Shown here one piece after another: positions 13,361-14,119 of a DNA stretch of 14,119 bases. Under the pieces are notes generated by a model, which saw only the letters and a list, made by a program, of their open reading frames with translations, was not told the DNA's origin and did not search any database. The stretch lies in assembly GCA_015487255.1 (NCBI GenBank), contig WFQA01000170.1:1-14119 (forward strand), written 5' to 3'. Both the position numbers and the translations under genes were made by a program. Source of the stretch: Paracoccaceae bacterium (lineage in GTDB: Bacteria > Pseudomonadota > Alphaproteobacteria > Rhodobacterales > Rhodobacteraceae). The stretch's first letter is position 1, and every line of letters begins with the position of its first letter.

Positions 13361-13798
13361 TCAGGTGGTTGGCTCCACATAGGCACCCTGCGCTTTGAGC
13401 GCGTCGATCACCTCGGTTGGCATGTATTCCTCATCATGCTTGGCCAGCACTTCCACGGCAATAAACTCACCATTTATCATGTTGCCGGAGGCAACCGCCC
13501 CTTGGCCCTCGTCAAAGATATCCGGCATGATACCGCTATAAACCACCTGAATATCATTGGCGGTATCGGTAATGATAAACCGGTGCACCTCGCCCTTGAC
13601 CCAACTGCCTTCCTTGACCAGCCCCCCCACGCGAAACCGCTCGGTTGGGGCCGGCATCTCGGCCATGATCTGGGTTGGCGAGCGGAAGAACTCGATCCCG
13701 TCCTTGAAGGCCACGCCCATAACCACCGCCGAGCTTGCCAGCAGCGTCAAGCCGACAGCCAGCATCTGAATTCGCCGTTTTTTCTTCAATCCAGCCAT
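13361..13798 (-). CDS. ccmE: Cytochrome c maturation haem chaperone CcmE
   Basis: CcmE binds haem covalently in the periplasm and passes it to CcmF. The 145-residue protein has a basic N-terminus (MAGLKKKRRIQ), one membrane anchor (about 12-30), an OB-fold beta-barrel domain, and the haem-binding LAKHDEEYMP with His121 and Tyr125. This is the standard HxxxY form. The frame is open upstream, but AGGA 7 nt before ATG 13798 and the normal N-terminus of the family fix the start. It lies 38 nt after argC, so it may be cotranscribed with argC. The usual partner ccmF is separated from it by the two-gene lysis cassette. The ccmABCD genes are not in the window. Confidence 0.95.
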   Translation of the reverse strand: MAGLKKKRRIQMLAVGLTLLASSAVVMGVAFKDGIEFFRSPTQIMAEMPAPTERFRVGGLVKEGSWVKGEVHRFIITDTANDIQVVYSGIMPDIFDEGQGAVASGNMINGEFIAVEVLAKHDEEYMPTEVIDALKAQGAYVEPTT

Positions 13799-13836
13799 CA
13801 CATTTCCTTTTTCTTGCCCGATAGATAGTGACCATG

Positions 13837-14119
13837 TCACGGAAATAAAGGGGCCATTTCCAATCCGAGCCGCTCATCCAACCCTAACATGATATTGGCG
13901 TTCTGCAAAGCCTGCCCCGATGACCCTTTCGTGAGGTTGTCAAGCGCAGAAAACACCAATACCCGCCCCGAGACCCGGTCGGCAACCACGCCGATATGGC
14001 AATAATTGGAGCCTCTTACATGGCGCGTCGCCGGAGCCTGCCCAAAGGGCAGCAGATAGACAAACGGCTCATCCGCATAGTGGGCCTGCAAGGCGGTGTA
14101 TATAGCCTCAGCCGCACCG
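13837..14119 (-). CDS. argC: N-acetyl-gamma-glutamyl-phosphate reductase, C-terminal part (window edge)
   Basis: ArgC reduces N-acetylglutamyl phosphate to the semialdehyde, the third step of arginine biosynthesis. Only the last 93 residues are present, because the gene begins beyond the right edge. They include VRGSNYCHIGVVADRVSGRVLVFSALDNL followed by TKGSSGQALQNANIMLGLDE, which is the conserved C-terminal NAD(P)-binding region signature (LDNLxKGxxGQAxQN). The coding frame runs open through 14119, with no start codon needed inside the window. It is followed 38 nt downstream by ccmE. Confidence 0.93.
   Translation of the reverse strand, partial: GAAEAIYTALQAHYADEPFVYLLPFGQAPATRHVRGSNYCHIGVVADRVSGRVLVFSALDNLTKGSSGQALQNANIMLGLDERLGLEMAPLFP

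Overview
The window looks like chromosomal DNA of an alphaproteobacterium, most likely of the Rhodobacteraceae/Roseobacter group. This rests on the style of the LipA, MiaA, GlnE and Ccm proteins and on a lysis gene pair of the kind used by rhodobacterial gene transfer agents (GTAs). Base composition is moderately GC-rich and fairly even. I see no tRNA, rRNA, insertion sequence or CRISPR array. Both ends are cut inside genes.

Left part (1-6046). A cut-off membrane protein gene with an intramembrane-looking CPVC motif reads leftward. Divergent from it is lpdA (dihydrolipoyl dehydrogenase), which ends at a clear hairpin terminator. A VIT1/CCC1-type metal transporter gene reads leftward, and divergent from it are lipA (lipoyl synthase) and then miaA (tRNA dimethylallyltransferase). 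LpdA and LipA belong together functionally: LipA builds the lipoyl cofactor that LpdA reoxidises. After miaA comes a lone AraC-family regulator. Its 3' end overlaps, tail to tail, a small unknown gene.

Right part (5771-14119), all leftward. In transcription order: argC (cut by the window edge), ccmE, a GH108 endolysin, a GTA-type 3TM holin, ccmF, ccmH, a PaaG-type enoyl-CoA hydratase/isomerase, glnE, and a 91-residue unknown protein. CcmE, CcmF and CcmH attach haem to apocytochromes c in the periplasm. GlnE controls glutamine synthetase by adenylylation. Junctions are tight: ccmF/ccmH abut, paaG/glnE are 1 nt apart, and glnE and the small gene abut.

The most interesting part is 12076-13360. 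A two-gene lysis cassette (endolysin and holin, overlapping by 4 nt) sits between ccmE and ccmF. It ends in a strong hairpin terminator, and the loop of that hairpin contains a good -10 box for a separate ccmF promoter. The cassette lacks an obvious sigma-70 promoter but has a near-consensus CtrA-like site upstream of the endolysin, which fits the known CtrA dependence of GTA production. The endolysin also carries a dockerin/EF-hand-like calcium loop. Elsewhere, several intergenic regions share TTGC-type -35 boxes, and the regions before miaA and before the AraC gene share a longer motif with conserved spacing.
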